A stretch of 64,000 nt of DNA from Hydractinia symbiolongicarpus (GCF_029227915.1 NC_079889.1:2418001-2482000), one strand, 5' to 3'. Positions 33,601 through 48,720 are shown, counted from the first letter of the stretch. Numbers and translations are program-made. Notes: generated by a model not told the origin, from the sequence alone.

Positions 33601-36600
33601 TAAATGAAAACTTTGTTGAAGATTTTAGAGTGACGAACGCATATTTAAAAGTTGCGGTACAAGAAATTCTTTTTGGGCCTACATGGTAAAAAACCATGCA
33701 AATCTAAAGATTCAATCATTGAGAAAAAAAGTTATTTTTCCAGCAACTAAGGATGGAGAACCTTAAAGTGGTCAATGATAACAAAATCAGGAAAGAATGG
33801 TAGGATATCTTCAATCTTCAGTAATGGACAATCCGTCAACAACTCCATTGCTCTAAACAACAACAAAAATTTTTAATATTAAAATGTCATCTACGCTTTT
33901 TTTTATAAGCATCAGATAATCTAACAAAAATATTAGTTTAATTGGAAAATATTTAATTTATAAAATTCTGTGTGGAAAAAGCCATTTTTAGGCAGAGGCT
34001 CTGCACGAAAATCAAATGTACTTGAAAATTTTTATGACTTAAGATAAGGCTGATTTGAAAAGAATGTGCAAATATTTTCACAAGGTATAGTTAAACATAT
34101 TTTGTCTTCTAAACATTATACCCTTTAACAGCCCTTATGTACTTACCCTTACTTATAACAGGCTCTGACTCTGAAGTATATGCTTAATATATTCGTTAAG
34201 TCTTAGAATGTATTTTATAGCTGCCGTTATCGTTATTCTTATAAAAAGATACACACGAAACAACTCTAAAAAGGTTTTTATAAAACCCATATCGAAAAAA
34301 AATCCGACATCAAAAACTTTTACGTACCTTCCAATGTCTTGCTGTTTTTCTACGACATGCCGCGCAACTTTTAACCAGAGCTTCTTTTTTAAGACGTCGT
34401 CGTATTCCGGTTTATCGGCGTACAGTTTTGCTTTCTCGATGTCGACTTTTAACGCGAGGTCTACTGCTTCTTCATACAAACCCATCGTACTGTAGATCTG
34501 TACCGCCGCTTGATGTTTGTCGTTTTCCGAACATAGACGAAGAGCGTACTTAAGGTCATAACTTACCTCCTCGTTGTCCTAAATTCAAAGAAAAAAGGAC
34601 ACACTGAAAAATTAGTAGAAATTTAAAGTCAGTTCGTGTTGGTTTTTGAAAATATTCCTTTAAAGCACTCGGGCTAAATTGATCGATACTGAAATATCTA
34701 TAAAAATATGCATATGAAAAAATAAAAAGTAAAAACAAATTTAAAACAAATTTATATTTTTTCCTTTTATAAACTCAAATCTTGACATTAAACTTGACAG
34801 GAATGAATCAAATTGGTGAGAAAAAGAATGTTTGTAATAACATCTGTCATCGAAGGACCATAAATCTGTACATTACAAGGCTGTTGTTAATCTTAAAGAC
34901 AACTTCGGTCCTTACCTGTCCTTGTGAGTTGAGATATCTCAGTAAAGGACCTTCTTCGTCCATCTTACAATAGAGTGATACCAAGTAGTTGTGTATAGCC
35001 GATTCTTCATTCTTCAGTTTGTACACACAATGTTCCAGATAATCAACAGCATATTTTAAGGACTTCTGGTCATTGTTCTGCGTCTGAGTCACTAGTGCAG
35101 GAATCAAGCTCTTCGCGTCTAGGTCTCGTTGCTTCCACACTTCAACCAGTTGTTTAGGTATATGTTGCATCAAAGTGGGAGAGAACTGCTCAAACAGTAG
35201 CTGATAATCTTCTCGCTAAACGTGTAGACACATATATTGGAAAGTAAAGGACTTCCACAACAACTTGTCGATATATTTCGCCACACATAGGTTAAGAATC
35301 TTAACCATACTTATCTCTTTCGATAAGGACAACATATAGCACGAAGAGAAGAATGTTAAAACTGAATTTATTCAATTTCATATTATCCAAATTATCTAGA
35401 AGTTACACAAGTACAAAATACCTGCAGTATAGTTCGTAGATATATTGCATTTTAAAGCACCGTAAAAATACCCGAAATATACCTTACTTTCCAAACGTAT
35501 TGAGCATAGAGGTTTAACAAATAAGTAAGTAACCTGTTTCTTTAGAACTTCCAATGCAGCTAAAAAATCATCTTGTTGTATGTGATGTCGGATAACACGT
35601 GGATAATCTAAAGCAAAAATAAATTCCTTTGAAGCTCAAATTAATATAACTCAACTCCACTACATAACCAGTATGCTTACCTTGCATTATCATGGCGAAA
35701 AAAATCAGATTTTCAGTGTCTGCATGACTGGACAAAAGGTCGTAAGCAACACGCTTGTTCTGTTCCAGGCAAGCCTAGGAAGAAGAAAATGTTTAGACTC
35801 AGGTTTTGGCATTAAACAAATTACTGGTCAGGACTTTGAACTTAATACTTTCAGTAACTACGCATGACATCCCTCACATAGACAAGAAAGGTAAGCTTTT
35901 TTAACTTGTTAGATAACATAGCGTTCACAAAATACATGCTTCAATTCTTTTAAGGAGAAACAGATATGCCTGGGAAGCATTGAAATGTCTGGCTTTAGTG
36001 AAAACGGAAAAAAATAATTGAAGGCTGTGAAGAAAGACAAGAAAACAAAAGAACGCGGTAGCACTAATATTTTTCTTGCATAAAACACACATAGAAATGC
36101 TACCTAGAGTTACTTTCATGATTTTTAAATTAACAGGACAAACAATCCGTTTAGTGTTAACATTTTCTTGCTTAAAAATAATCCCTTGAGACTCAAGGTT
36201 ATCTAACATTGTAATTCCAACTGTTTCTAAAGGGTAACATCGTAAGTGAAAGTGTGCTAACCTTAACTTTACTTTGATTTAAAAATTTCCGAAACTCATC
36301 TTGCAGGGAATCATACACACCCCCTTTTTTGTCTTGATCACGTAACTCTCCTAGTTGGTTTAAGTAGAGTTCAATCAACCATGTTAACAGCATCATTAAC
36401 TGAGTACGATCCTAGAAGAACATCATATAACAAGGTGTCAACATAGTTCTTACATTTATTTGTTTTTGTGTTAGTATATTCCCTAGAAATTTGCAAAGCA
36501 CATACCTAAACTACAAGAAACACTATAAGCCAGTTTTAAATATGTACATTTGTTTAAAAAAAGCTGCTTGGTTGAAGGAGGAGAGGAAGAATGGGGAATA

Positions 36601-36991
36601 GGGTACAAGTACATTGCAATGATCACATATCGTACATAACAGAAGTTTACGTACATGAGCTTTTAAATTCACCATTTTTTTCAATAGAAACATTTTTAAA
36701 GCTTCGGAGTGTTTGGCTTGTATAAACTTTAATGCAACTTCTTCGAATGAAATTTGAGTCAATGCATAATAAGCAGCTGCTTGTTCATATCTAATACAAA
36801 GAAAACGAAAAATGCATTAAATAAATATGTTAATATAAACTGAAGATAACTGAAGATATAAAATCACAATGTTTAAGGGAATTCATTTTAAAAGGTATCA
36901 ATTGAGTGAACAGGCATTTATTTTCACAATCACAACCACCATAAAACCAACTGTAACCACGGCAACAACAACAACGACAACAACGACAACG

Positions 36992-37054
<63 letters not shown>

Positions 37055-40000
37055 ACAACAACAACAACAACGATAACAATAAAAATACTGCAGAGACAGA
37101 ATGACGCTAACAGCAATGCATACAACAATTATGCAAAAGGTAAATAGTGTGACTTACTCAGAAAAGGTTGTGGCTAATTTAGTTCAAGTAACAATAAAGG
37201 AAAAGCTAGTTCGAGTAACAAAGAGAAAAAACATTTTCATACTTTTTCTCTTCAAACATACTCTCGGCTTGTTTGCGTAACACTAGGTCCATTTGAGCAG
37301 GATTATGTTTGCAGTAATCTTTTGCAAGCTCGTACTCGCCACTATTGAGGTATAACTTCCACACGTTTCTACTCTCGTGGAAGATTTTATACTGAAAAAT
37401 ACAACTTTCGGAGAAGACCCACAGTGTCTTCTTCATAATGTCTGATCTCAAACCACACATCATACCAAACTAAGGGTAATAATGTCAAGATTGTTTAAGA
37501 AAGTCAATATCACTCCCTTAAATTTAACAAATTTCGCAAGCTTGTCTAATAAATTATTACCTTGAGATCATAAAAATGAAAACAAAATTTACCCTAGATG
37601 GAATGGTTTCCACAAAATCTTCTTCATCATTTAAAATGCAGATTGTTTCAAATCTTAAAAAATAATAAAACATCTAAATAAAAAAAGAGAGAGGGAAAAC
37701 ACCATAAATCAATTTGCCTTTTTGTAACCTCATGATTTAAAAGGGTGACTTTTTTATTGGACGAAAAAAAAATATATAATTGAGTCTAAATAATTATACA
37801 CCAAGATTTCCCTTCACATGAAATACGGTGCACACACCAAATGAAGTTCATATCAAAGATGCACATGTTTCCTTCCTAATTCACGAATGCTAACGTAGCT
37901 ACGCCTGCAAGTTTTTTCTGACATTTGAATTAGGAAAGGCTAACATGATAACTCACTTGTTTTTATAAAGCAAAGTGCAATGAAATTCAGTGATATCGAT
38001 GGCAATAGGAGCTTCTGCTTTAATTTCTGTTGGTCTATTGTTATACTTAAAGAAAAACATTTTTTTGCTTAAAATACAATTGAGTGTTGGCACAGTAAAT
38101 TTTAACGAAAATTCCCAAAATTAAAATAGAAAAAATATAGAAATTAGAACAAAAAGATATGATGGTAGCATCAGGAAAGCATACATAACAGACAATTAAA
38201 AAACCTTAAACGAAATATTATAACAAGTCATAATTTCACCCTAAATAACTATAATCTATACATTGCGATGGCTGTTGTCTGTCTGTGAACCAAGGATGAT
38301 GGGGATGATGGGAATATTGTAGTGCACTACGACTAGTTTAACATACTCCTGTAAAATTGTAAAAAAAGAAAAGATACGGTAACAATCTTGTTTCAGTGGT
38401 GATATTTTGTTTGACAGTACTGCGTGTGAAATCCAAATGTCCAAAATATACGCCAGGACCTAGACATATAAGAACTTAAACAAAAAACCATTCTTAACAA
38501 TATAACTACCTATTACCAAAATAATGTAAAAGTGAGTCATCAAGTGTAACAGTGACTCTCAAATGGAAATGCATAAACTTAACGTCAAATTGGTGTTTAG
38601 GATAAAGTGGTTAGATAGTAAAATTTTAAATTTTACTGTTTCATTGTACAGGGTTGTTTGACGAATTTTTAATCAGGAATGCAGGGAAAATTTAATTAAT
38701 TCGTTATCCTTATCACCACGAAATTTTGTTTTAAGTACATCAATAAATGCTGGTAAACGTGTGCCTTGGCAAACACATACACCTTAACATCTAATCTATA
38801 AATTCAATGTAAACTTCAATGTACTTCCTTTTAACTGACAACAGAAACGGCCTGACCCATTGGTCAAATTATACTACAAAGCATTTTTCTTTGAAAAACA
38901 TCCCATCCCGCAACAACAGGTAAATGGTTTTAAGAAGACACAGTTCCTTACTTGCATGTATCAACACCAAAGAGACACAAATGAAAATTTGTGTACAGAA
39001 TTTTTCAAACTCCAGCTATTAAAAAAGCCCTGCAAAATGTTATTTCATAAGGTATGTGCAGAAGACATGCCAGCCAGCAACAGTTTAACTAGACAACTCT
39101 TTCAGACACTAATTTCATTTTCATGTTGAATGCTAAGTAGAAGCAAGGACGTTTAAAGAGAGGAGATATACATTTCAGTAGTTTCTATCAAAACTATCCG
39201 TTGCCGATTTGCAGGTTGCTGTATTGTTTTAAACTTCGGTTTTGTAAACAAAATTTTTTTGAAATCTCGCGCGTAAATTAGAAAAGTAATCGTTGCTCAT
39301 TGTTATTTCTGCACAGTTATAAATTATTTTTCTTGTGGTAAAAACTCGTTTGCTTTGCATTTTGATCGTTTACATTTAGTTTTTATACATTTCTGGTGTT
39401 ATCTGCAGAAAAAAAGTAAAATCAGCCGAAGATGAGGAAAATTATGGTAACATAAAGATAAAAAACAATATTAGAAAAAAAACCCGCAAAGAAATAAAAG
39501 TAAATTATCACCCACCGAAAAACACATTATTAGGGAATAATATTTTCTTTTGTTCTATGAAAGAAACAATAGTCACGAACACCGATTCTATACCAAAAAT
39601 TCAATAACTTTAAAGACAAAAATATGCACTAATATGCAACCCCTTCTGCAGTAATATTTTTTAAAAAATTTATTAATCTTTTAACTGACGAAGTGCTAGG
39701 AGGGAACGTACAGAAATATCTACAAGATATAAAATTATATCATATGTTAGGGCAAAAACTTACACAATATAAGCTTAAAATACCAGCTGAATCGTTTTGC
39801 AAGTGGGATAATAAATTTCACCAGCATTAATTCTTATAGCTTAACAGAGTCATGTATTTTACTTATGTGTTGATAGTTCTTAATGTGTTTTTTAAAAGTT
39901 CTGCTTTGTCGTTAAAACTCTCGTCTCACTCTCGACATATAAAAATACAGAAAAAGCGGTGCAACGGATAGGTTCAAAAGAACACAAAAACAAAAGAAAT

Positions 40001-43000
40001 TTGAATAGAATTTAAATGGACGTTGCTGCGATGTATTATCTCCTTCTCTCTTTAAACCTCCTTGGTAGAAGCCTGTGATATAATTTGGTCAGGGATTAAA
40101 CTAACAACCATCCATACTGAAAGTTCATAACAACACTGCCAGTTTTTAAGGATATTGTAGTTATAGTTTCGATAGCAATAACTGCTAGTGTATTTTAATG
40201 AAGTCCACACACATCAATAATAATAACAATAACATACTTGTAAGCCATGCAAAATATTTCGGCATCCCCTTTGCTCTGGGATAGTAAAAGTTTAAACCGC
40301 TGTAATCCAGCATGCCGGCGGGTAGCTCTAAATATGGTGCTACAACAGAAAATAAGATTTTTATAAGAATAGTATAAGCAGTTTACTTGTTTAACCGACT
40401 AATTAACCAACCTCTTTTTTGACTGTATAACTCAGTCAAAAAATGTTTATGTTGGAAAAAGATTAAAAATCCAAATATTTACACCATAAAATTTTGCCTT
40501 ACTAAGGTCAGGGTTAAACACAGTCAACACTGGTTGAAAGATTGGAGCTTCGTTTGATGCATCACCAACAAATTGATAAAGTCGACTAAATATATAAAAA
40601 ACCAACGGTTAACTTTTAATTCGCATAATTCTTGGTTCTTCAAAGTTTTAATAATATGCACTTCTAAATAAGTATGCCTCTTCAAACGTAAAAAAACATA
40701 TGGAAAGCCTATGTGACTAACTACCTTTTTTACCTTTTAAACGTTTTTACATCAGTGTCATCTTTAAATTTTTTCAGCATATTATTTAGATCATGACACA
40801 ACACAAAAGGCCGGTTAGTATGAGAAAATCTGAGGGTTTTATTAGTTTATGGCTTATTCTACCAGAGCTTTGTATGAAGTTATACTAACTGACTTGGAAA
40901 GCCATTATTAAAATGGTACCATAAAAACGTAATCAAATACAAAAACAGATTTCCATAGCACAAAAGGAAACAAAATCAGGAATAAGAACATTTTGAGAGA
41001 CCTAACCAAATAACCTAAGTTTGTGAACCTAGTATAGAAATTGCCTATGTAACTATATGCTGGGACAAACGAAATTTTCCACTCTGTCTAAATAAATTTT
41101 GTAGGGGGATACAGTTTGACCTACTATAAGAATAATAAGATATAAAAAACAGTGAGATATGTATTGAAAACAAAACCTCGTGTTATGCTAAAGATGCCAA
41201 TTTTTACCTTACAGTAGTTGCCATCACAACATATCTTTTTTCAAAACCACTAAATTTTTCCATGTGTAAGCCAGTAATAGACTCTTCTTCACTACGATTT
41301 TCATTTACATTAAAGATCTAAACAGCATAAACCAACAAAAGTAAACAAAGCATTTTAAAAGTTAAAAATTCCAATCTTAAAACTTCTTACAATTGCCTTT
41401 ATTATTATTTTTTTATCACACTATTAGTGTGATAAAAAAAATAGTGATTTTTACGAACAAAATAAAATGTTTCAGTGAGTCTGGCTAGTGGGAGAAAACA
41501 GTTTGCTATATTGTTTAAAGTGTTTAACATTCTTCCTTTAAAAAGTAATATGGAATTTTGGAGGCAAAAGATTTAGAGAAGGATTGTATATATCTGTTTG
41601 TCTATACCTTATATATGTTATATTATATTATATATATTATATTATTATAAATATATGTCTTATATCTGTTATCAGACCACCACCATTTCTCAGTGCCACC
41701 AACTTTGCCTAAGTTTCACTTTGTTTTAACACCTCTAGTAAAGTTTTACTTCTGTCTTTCAAACTAGCAGACAAAAGCAAGTTTACATAGAGGGTATCAC
41801 AATAAACAGTGCAAAACCTTTTAGCAGATACTGAAGTAATTCCACTACACTTCAAGTGAAGTGAAACCTTCAAAGCATTCATCTGATTTCATGATTTTTC
41901 CCACATGCAATTCTGTTACTTTACAGAAAATCCAGTATAAAATAAATTTCATTTCATGCCCACTTAAGTTACCGAAATCATGAGCAAATAGGTGAGCTAT
42001 TGATTCATTATATTCATATTAGTATCATGTAAACTATAAATCTCCAAATCTTTTTTTTGTTACTATGTTATGTGTGTGGATTTATGAGTCTGTTTATTTC
42101 TGAAATTTCGGATGTCTAGAAATATTGCATAAACAAATAAAAATGAAAGAATAACACGCCATTTTAAAGTATTTTAAAGTGACAAGGCATGTTACTATAA
42201 TTTCATATTTACATTGTATGTAAGTAACATAATATATATCCTTACAACTTTCATGTGTTTTTCTGCACCCATTGACAAGAACTTCTCTTCAGAATCAATT
42301 TCCGTCTCACAAATCATACCTAAAAATGAAAGTAAATGCATGGCCACTGTTGTATAAAATACTTAGTTTTTGTGAAAAATAATTTATATTGGTTTGATTT
42401 GATTTCCACACTTTTCGAAACCGATGTGACTAATATTCTGTTTAACCTTAAGCCTACATATCACATATAGATCTATGTATCACCTGTATACAGATGTGGC
42501 AGATTCATGTATTACTTAAATACAGATCTGGCAGGTATCTCTTACATACAGATCACTAAACATTTATGGTATACAGTTAAACCTGCCTTCCCCGTCAACT
42601 TTTTAAGACAGCCATCTCTCTAACGTGTTCACTTTTGATTGCCCTGATACATTAAGTACAATTGCTGCATAATGTGGCTACCTCCTTAAAGCCGTCAGCA
42701 ATCAATTTTTAGATTTTCAGATTTTTAATGTTGACACACTTCCATCATATCGAAATCATTTATCTACCTACCGATGGCTTCTAGTTACTGTATGAGGATT
42801 ACTTTATTAGTGGATTGGAAATACGATACAAAAATTTCTTAAAAAATGGCCATTACTCGAGTACTTTAAGTTACCTCAGAAACGCAAGCTTTCTGACGTC
42901 TTAAATTTTATTTCAGAGGGAATCTCAAGGTAGTTCCAACTGATGAATACTTGTTGAGTATGCTAATAATAATAAGCTTTTTAAGAAAAAGATAAGGATT

Positions 43001-45835
43001 CTATAATGAGCTTATTTTTAAGAAATCGAAAAAAAGATCACAGCCTAAAGACCTTTAAATTTAAGCACATTTTAGTCAAAGTGAGTGCTATGGTTATAAC
43101 TATGAAATAATTTGTAATAAACAAAGACAAGTTAACAAAGACCTTAGTTATTCCATTTTTTGACTATTCTTTAATAAGTCTGTTAGCTGGCTTGGTTGAT
43201 AAGTTGAAATGCTATGCCAATACATCATTAGGTGGCATATGGAAGTGATAACTAATAGGATATAAAATATCAAGCAAACAACGACATACCTTTTGCAGTG
43301 CCAAGTAGAATCTGTCCCGTTGTTGTTTCTGTAGCCTGTATCTTATTCCATGCAATGCATTCAATTTTGTGGTTCTAAATAAACACAGCTAAAACTAACT
43401 TAACATTTTATAAGATAAATTAAATCTCACACTGTTATTTCTTACCTTTAGTTTTGCCAATGATCTAGGTTTTTTATTACTTCTACCAAGATAAAATGAT
43501 TCCCCCGACTTCATGGAAACCAACAAATGATGACCAGTAGGATTTAAAAACACTTTGTCTATTTGATCTTCACTTCTTTTGGGTATATCCACAGCTATAA
43601 GTAAAATAAGGATACTTATATCTAATGCTTCGAATTGATAAATATCTGCCTAAAATAAACTGTCATCATCATCATCATCATCATTCTCAGCTTAATGTCT
43701 GTTTTCCATGCTAGCATGGGTTGGACGGGATACATTAATGACCCTCTTCCAATCTGATCTAGACTGTGTTATGTCTAAACTCAACTTCCTTTGTATCAAG
43801 TCTGTTCTTATAACCTCCTGCCAAATCTTTCTCGGTCTGCCTCTGGGCTTTGCTCCAGGAACTATCAAGTCTCTACACTTTCTTACCCAACTATCCTCCT
43901 CCATTCTTTAAAACTGTGTTAGTTATTATGCTCCAATACACTTGTTAGAAGCTGACAAACAAATTGAAATATTAACTTTGTTAAATGTTGCGATAGTTTT
44001 GTCACAAAATAAATTCCCATGTGCATTAAAACTTGTTCGACTTTCAGCCTGCCTTTAACTCCAAATTTTCCATCATCACAACTGATACTTCTCCAGTCAT
44101 ACTTGATAACACCAAGAAATAATCATAATGTACTTACTGTCCAGTTCGGAAGGATTTGCAATGTTGATTCTTTTAACATGGTTACCTTCAAGCGCCACTA
44201 CCATGACATTATTAGAAACAGCAACATCAATTATTTTCGATGCAGGCCTATTAAATATTATGGAGCACATGATGTAAATTTGGATCAAAACAGTTTTCTT
44301 TTTTGTATCAAAAATGGCTTTTTTCAAATAAATAAACCAGTATGTTCTTAACAGCAAAAACATGCACTGAATTGTACAGATGTTGCAAAATTGTTTTAAA
44401 AAGAAAATGGAAAATGTTAGCTCAAGCATAAATAGTGTTTTTACTGGTGTATAGTGCATGGATCATGGTTGGTGACATCTTATGAACCTGTACCTTACAT
44501 TTATAGCCTAATTTCAACATATTGCTAATAGTTAATAAATGTTGTTAAGCAGCGCATTCTTATTATTAGGAAAGTTAATTTGTACTTTTAGCATACCTTA
44601 ATGAATCAAAAAAAGAAAAAATATAATATAAATATAAAAATATCAAACTTGTTTAATAAGTCTTTTTAATTTTCTTAACAATCTTTCATTCTCCATTTTT
44701 TAAATTTAATTACAACAGATGTCATATTTTGGTATATAGGAATACTTTGATATGTTCTGTCATTAAAACTTCAAATTTTTTTAATGTAAAGATATATAAG
44801 GTCCAATACACGCTTGCATACAAAAACTTTATTAAAAGTTAACATGCCAATCTAAAGTTGTGTCATCATAAGTTTCACATATATAAATTTTGTTTCTTAA
44901 TACTGCAAATGACCATTTTGCCTTTATAAGTACGAATTAATACTTTGGGATAGTAACAAACTTCCAAGAGTTAATTTGAGCCACACAACCAGCTTAATAA
45001 TGAAATATTATAACAGACACTGTAATATGACTTGCCATACCTAAGATTGAAGAGCTCTCTTTGAAACATTGGTTTCTCTTCCTGAGATGAAACATCGACA
45101 TAACCTGAAGATATCTAAATCAATTTTTTGGTAAAATATATAAACAGTTAGATTTTCCTTTCTTCTCTTGTTCTGACACAAAAAAATAATATGTATAGAT
45201 ATATATATATACTATTTTTTAAATCTCATGTTGTCATGATTAGTTTTAACAATCAGTCAGTACTCAAGCAATAGATTTACGTAATTTCAATAATCAACAT
45301 TTAGAACAAATTTATTTTAAAAACGATTGTTCTAAAATTTCAAAAATAAGTGAAATTTTGAGTAAGATGCAAGTATAAAATATGTTTGCAAATATTTGTG
45401 TTTATTGCTATGGAATAATTTTGTAAAAATCAAGGTGTAATCCAGAAATCTAAAAAAGGGTCACTAAGGGAATTTCACCAGGGTGGTTTAAGGTATATAA
45501 GTCCATTATTTTGTAGTAAACATAGTTGGCGTTTCTAATGAATTGGGAAGTTTGAAATAAATTTCAAGTAGGAAATAGCTATTTATTCATTACTGGGAGC
45601 AGTGGATTAAACTCTGAGAGTTCGTCTTTTCCCTTGAATCTCTCTTGAATAAATATCAAAGCAAAAAGGTGAAGATTTAATATATACAGCTATAATGAGC
45701 GTGGTTATATATAACTATACTATGGAATACATGTAATTATACATTACTTACAGGCTCTTGCTCAACATGTTGCTGAAATTGAAATGAGCCATTTGAAAGT
45801 TCAATGGTTGCATACTGGTCCATTAAATCTGCCAT
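30640..45835 (-). CDS. VPS18: Vacuolar protein sorting-associated protein 18
   Basis: Twenty-six exons in consistent phase: 45835-45752, 45114-45041, 44247-44138, 43594-43446, 43374-43290, 42319-42246, 41317-41208, 40585-40503, 40339-40238, 38459-38347, 38045-37957, 37653-37593, 37469-37243, 36790-36655, 36411-36262, 35774-35681, 35607-35534, 35215-34916, 34578-34328, 33852-33762, 33423-33358, 33131-33076, 32872-32732, 32434-32359, 31584-31526, 30703-30640. The total is 972 aa against 973 in human. The protein is a shared core subunit of the HOPS and CORVET tethers acting at endosomes and lysosomes. The N-terminal beta-propeller spans about residues 1-400. The alpha-solenoid has ESAIHNYLVSLY and LYEEAVDLALKVDIEKAK. 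The RING has CAVCYYPL...PCTHVFHSDC, completed by CLYCGD near the end. It ends CLDKPFI...LLSWK. Exon 23 uses a GTGGGT donor. Confidence 0.96.
36958..37077. repeat. (ACA)n microsatellite in VPS18 intron 13
   Basis: Near-perfect ACA/ACG trinucleotide run. It produces meaningless open frames of poly-threonine on one strand and poly-valine on the other. It lies between exons 37469-37243 and 36790-36655. Confidence 0.9.
43660..43915 (-). mobile_element. 3' end of a non-LTR retrotransposon in VPS18 intron 3
   Basis: On the minus strand, 43904-43692 encodes a typical LINE C-terminus: WVRKCRD ... GRPRKIWQEVIRTDL ... DWKRVINVSRPTHASMENRH, then a stop. A short 3' end follows, finishing in a (GATGAT)n tail at about 43665-43685. 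Only the last ~70 codons remain, so this is a 5'-truncated insertion, the usual outcome of target-primed reverse transcription. It lies between VPS18 exons 3 and 4 in the same orientation as the gene. Confidence 0.8.
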
Positions 45836-46590
45836 GGTAGCTAGCTGAATTTATGCATGTAAAAATATTTTTGTAAAGCTGAAAAAACAACAACTTCATA
45901 GAATTAAATTTGAGCAACAAAAATAAAAAATCACCTCTGTTTTATAGATCTTAAATGCTGATCAAGAATTTATATAAAATCATGTGCTTTTGAAGATCAG
46001 TTAAGAAGAAGAGTTTAAAAAATTTGTTGATAGACCCACCAATGACAACAATTTTTTTTAGAAACTTGTTAATTCATTGCTCGTATTGTATGAAGCTGAA
46101 ACGCAAGAAAATGTAAAGGATCATGTCCTTTTGATGAACGGTTAAAAAGATATTGAGGTTCCAAGGTAATCTGATGATGTCAACAACCTGTCCATTCCAA
46201 AACGGGTTGTTTGACAAAGCTTCAGAAAATTGGTTTCATTTAGATCCCAGGTTGTCCCTAGTTGACGACAGGAGAGATAGCATTGCTTATTTCCACCAAT
46301 TTTGAAGTTATTTAGCCTTCGACTTGTGTAACACTAATTTTTTAAATGCTATTGATGTCCATCTAAAAGACATTCACATAGTGCTGTAACATCGAAAACG
46401 GTAACAAAAAAGACAAACTTTTTTAGTGATTTCAAAAAAAATGAACATATCCAATATGCCTGGACAGTTTTCATATTATTGTAGATGATAATGTAACTAG
46501 CTTACTTCACTTTACACACTCTAGTGGACACGTCTAATTAAAGCATTGAACATACATGTGTATATATTAATTATGCTAATTAGACACCTC
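45836..46590. other. Upstream of VPS18, no gene seen
   Basis: About 750 bp of AT-rich sequence 5' of the VPS18 start, presumably promoter and 5' UTR. No motif I can support beyond that. Confidence 0.45.
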
Positions 46591-48189
46591 CCAGCCGCAC
46601 AAAGAGCTCTAAAAGACGTCTTCTAGACATCTTCTGAATTTCTAAAAGACGTCTTTTTTAGCGATGATTTGTCTCTCTATAATGCATCTTTTTACGCGTC
46701 TAAAACATGCATTTCAAAAGATCTCCCTTAGACATCTTTAATAAATCTTTAATAAATAACTAAAATATTATTTTTAATAAACACTATACAAATATTCATA
46801 TTCATATTTACATATTGTTATTATTAAAATATTCTGTATTCCAAATTCTGCCTAGGAACTTATCCATGCGTAGAGATGTACTCTAATTAAAACATGCTAT
46901 TGAAAGCATAAATTGGAACTCTATCAAAAAAATCTTAAGCATATTAAGTTTAGACCATAGGAAAAGAATCACCATAAAAAAATTCTGTGAAAATTGCTAG
47001 TATAGTTGAAATTTGTCGTAACGTTTGCAAGGCCAAAATAAATAAAATAAATATTTGAAATAATAAAGAAGTCAGTTCAAGAGAAACAAAAGAGATATAT
47101 TAAATGCATAAATGACATTTATAAATGAATTAAGTCGAAAGGGCTTTTCTTTGTTTTTTGCAATTTATATAAACTTTTTAAGGGTACCCCTTATGTCCCT
47201 GATCCTCTGACTAGGAGTGTTTCGCAGTTTGGTCCCAATTATGCGTTGCATTTTTTGCTCATTTGCATCTTTCACATCGTTGACAGAATTAGAGGGGAAA
47301 AAATAGCTTATTTCCAGATGAATAATGGAATTTCATAGAAAGGTAGTCAGAAAACACACCATACATAGAAGGGTAACAATGTAATACATCAGCTAATACA
47401 CTTACCAACTACAATTTTATAAATTAATTTGCCTTCCAGCAGGACTGTCTTTGTTGCATTTCAAATTTTCAAATTGTCTTGCGCCAGGAATGTAGTAGTG
47501 AAGATCCTGACAGAAGTTAAATTAAAGGTGAGTAGAAATGAACTACTCAGGAGAGTTTATTTCATCATGATTAGGTACAGCATCTCTCTGATGCTTCCAT
47601 TAAAATACTGCCAATTTTCATTGAAGAATATCCGCCTGGGAGTGCAAGAAAAAAATTACGACGTAATGAAATAAAAACACTTTATGAAGGGTCGCCAAAA
47701 TAGATTAGTATTTGAAAAAAATTAAAGTGACGATTTCCACTTTCAATTTTGTGAAAAATTGATTATAAAAAAAATAACATGCTAAGTTTCCGAACACCTC
47801 TGTTTTTTTAAATCGAATTTTTTATATGAAAAAACGAACATCTTTTAAAAGAAGCATTTTAGACCATTTTTAGAAGTAGGCCAAGACGTCTTTTAGAAAA
47901 CGCGTTTTAGATGCATTATAGCAAGAAGAGAAAGACGTCTTTTAAAAGGTATATTTTAGATAACTTTTAGATGTCTTTTAAAAGACGTCTTTTAAAGATC
48001 TTCTAAAAGACATCTAAAATGTGTTTACTACAAGATTCAAATTTATTTACTTTCAAAAGACGTATAAAAGATTCTTTTGAAAGACGAACTTTGAAGATGC
48101 ATTAAAGACATCTTAATAGCGTTTTCTAACAGAGGATTTAAAAAGACATCTTAAGACGTCTTAAAGACATGTTGTGCCGGCCGGGCTGG
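46591..48189. mobile_element. Palindrome-rich inverted-repeat element, ~1.6 kb
   Basis: The left end CCAGCCGCACAAAG and the complement of the right end (CCAGCCCGGCCGGCACAACA) form imperfect terminal inverted repeats. Both ends are packed with the palindrome GACGTC flanked by A and T runs (around 46615, 46648, 47884, 47934, 47983, 48152) and with GACATC variants. The middle (46780-47860) is AT-rich with no transposase. I could not define a target duplication. It looks like a large MITE or foldback element. Confidence 0.6.
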
Positions 48190-48720
48190 TTTGTGGGATC
48201 CAACCTACCTAGCTATACCTAAAAACTTTTGGGATAACTCTTTCCAATGCCCTCTTGTATAGAAGAAACCTTGAGCTACCCTGTCTGTTTATAAGAAGGG
48301 CAAATTAGTTGCAAGAACCTGCAAATCACTCTTGTTGGCTTGACTCACAATAACTCACAACACAACCTCCTTCAAGTGCACAAGTTTTATAAAAAATCGA
48401 CCTTTTTGAGCTGATGAAAGCAAGTGTGAGAACATGAAAGACTTTTTGTTCTCGTTTATTTCTTAGGAGGCTTCCAAACTAGTAGGCCGTGTAGGCCAAG
48501 AAACGTAAACTTTAGTAGGGTTCGTACCCCAAAAAACCTACAGCTTTTTTTGGGAACGACTTCATTTAGCACCGGGCTAAGTGGTCCCGACACACGACGT
48601 ACAACATAACTAGTACCCTTCATACTTTATCGATATTAAAAGTCCGACAGACGTTCAGTCATACTTCTCCAACCAAATGGACCCGACAAATGAAACCGCA
48701 TTATCCGACATCCTCTCTAT
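48190..48720. other. Spacer, no gene seen
   Basis: Unique-looking sequence between the inverted-repeat element and the satellite. No coding or RNA gene recognised. Confidence 0.4.

Noticed and set aside
36869-37147. Poly-Thr and poly-Val frames
   Set aside because: Produced by the ACA microsatellite.
38347-38459. VPS18 exon 10 ending at the U12-like GTATCT site near 38368
   Set aside because: It would put exon 11 out of frame by one base; the GTATGT donor at 38346 keeps phase.
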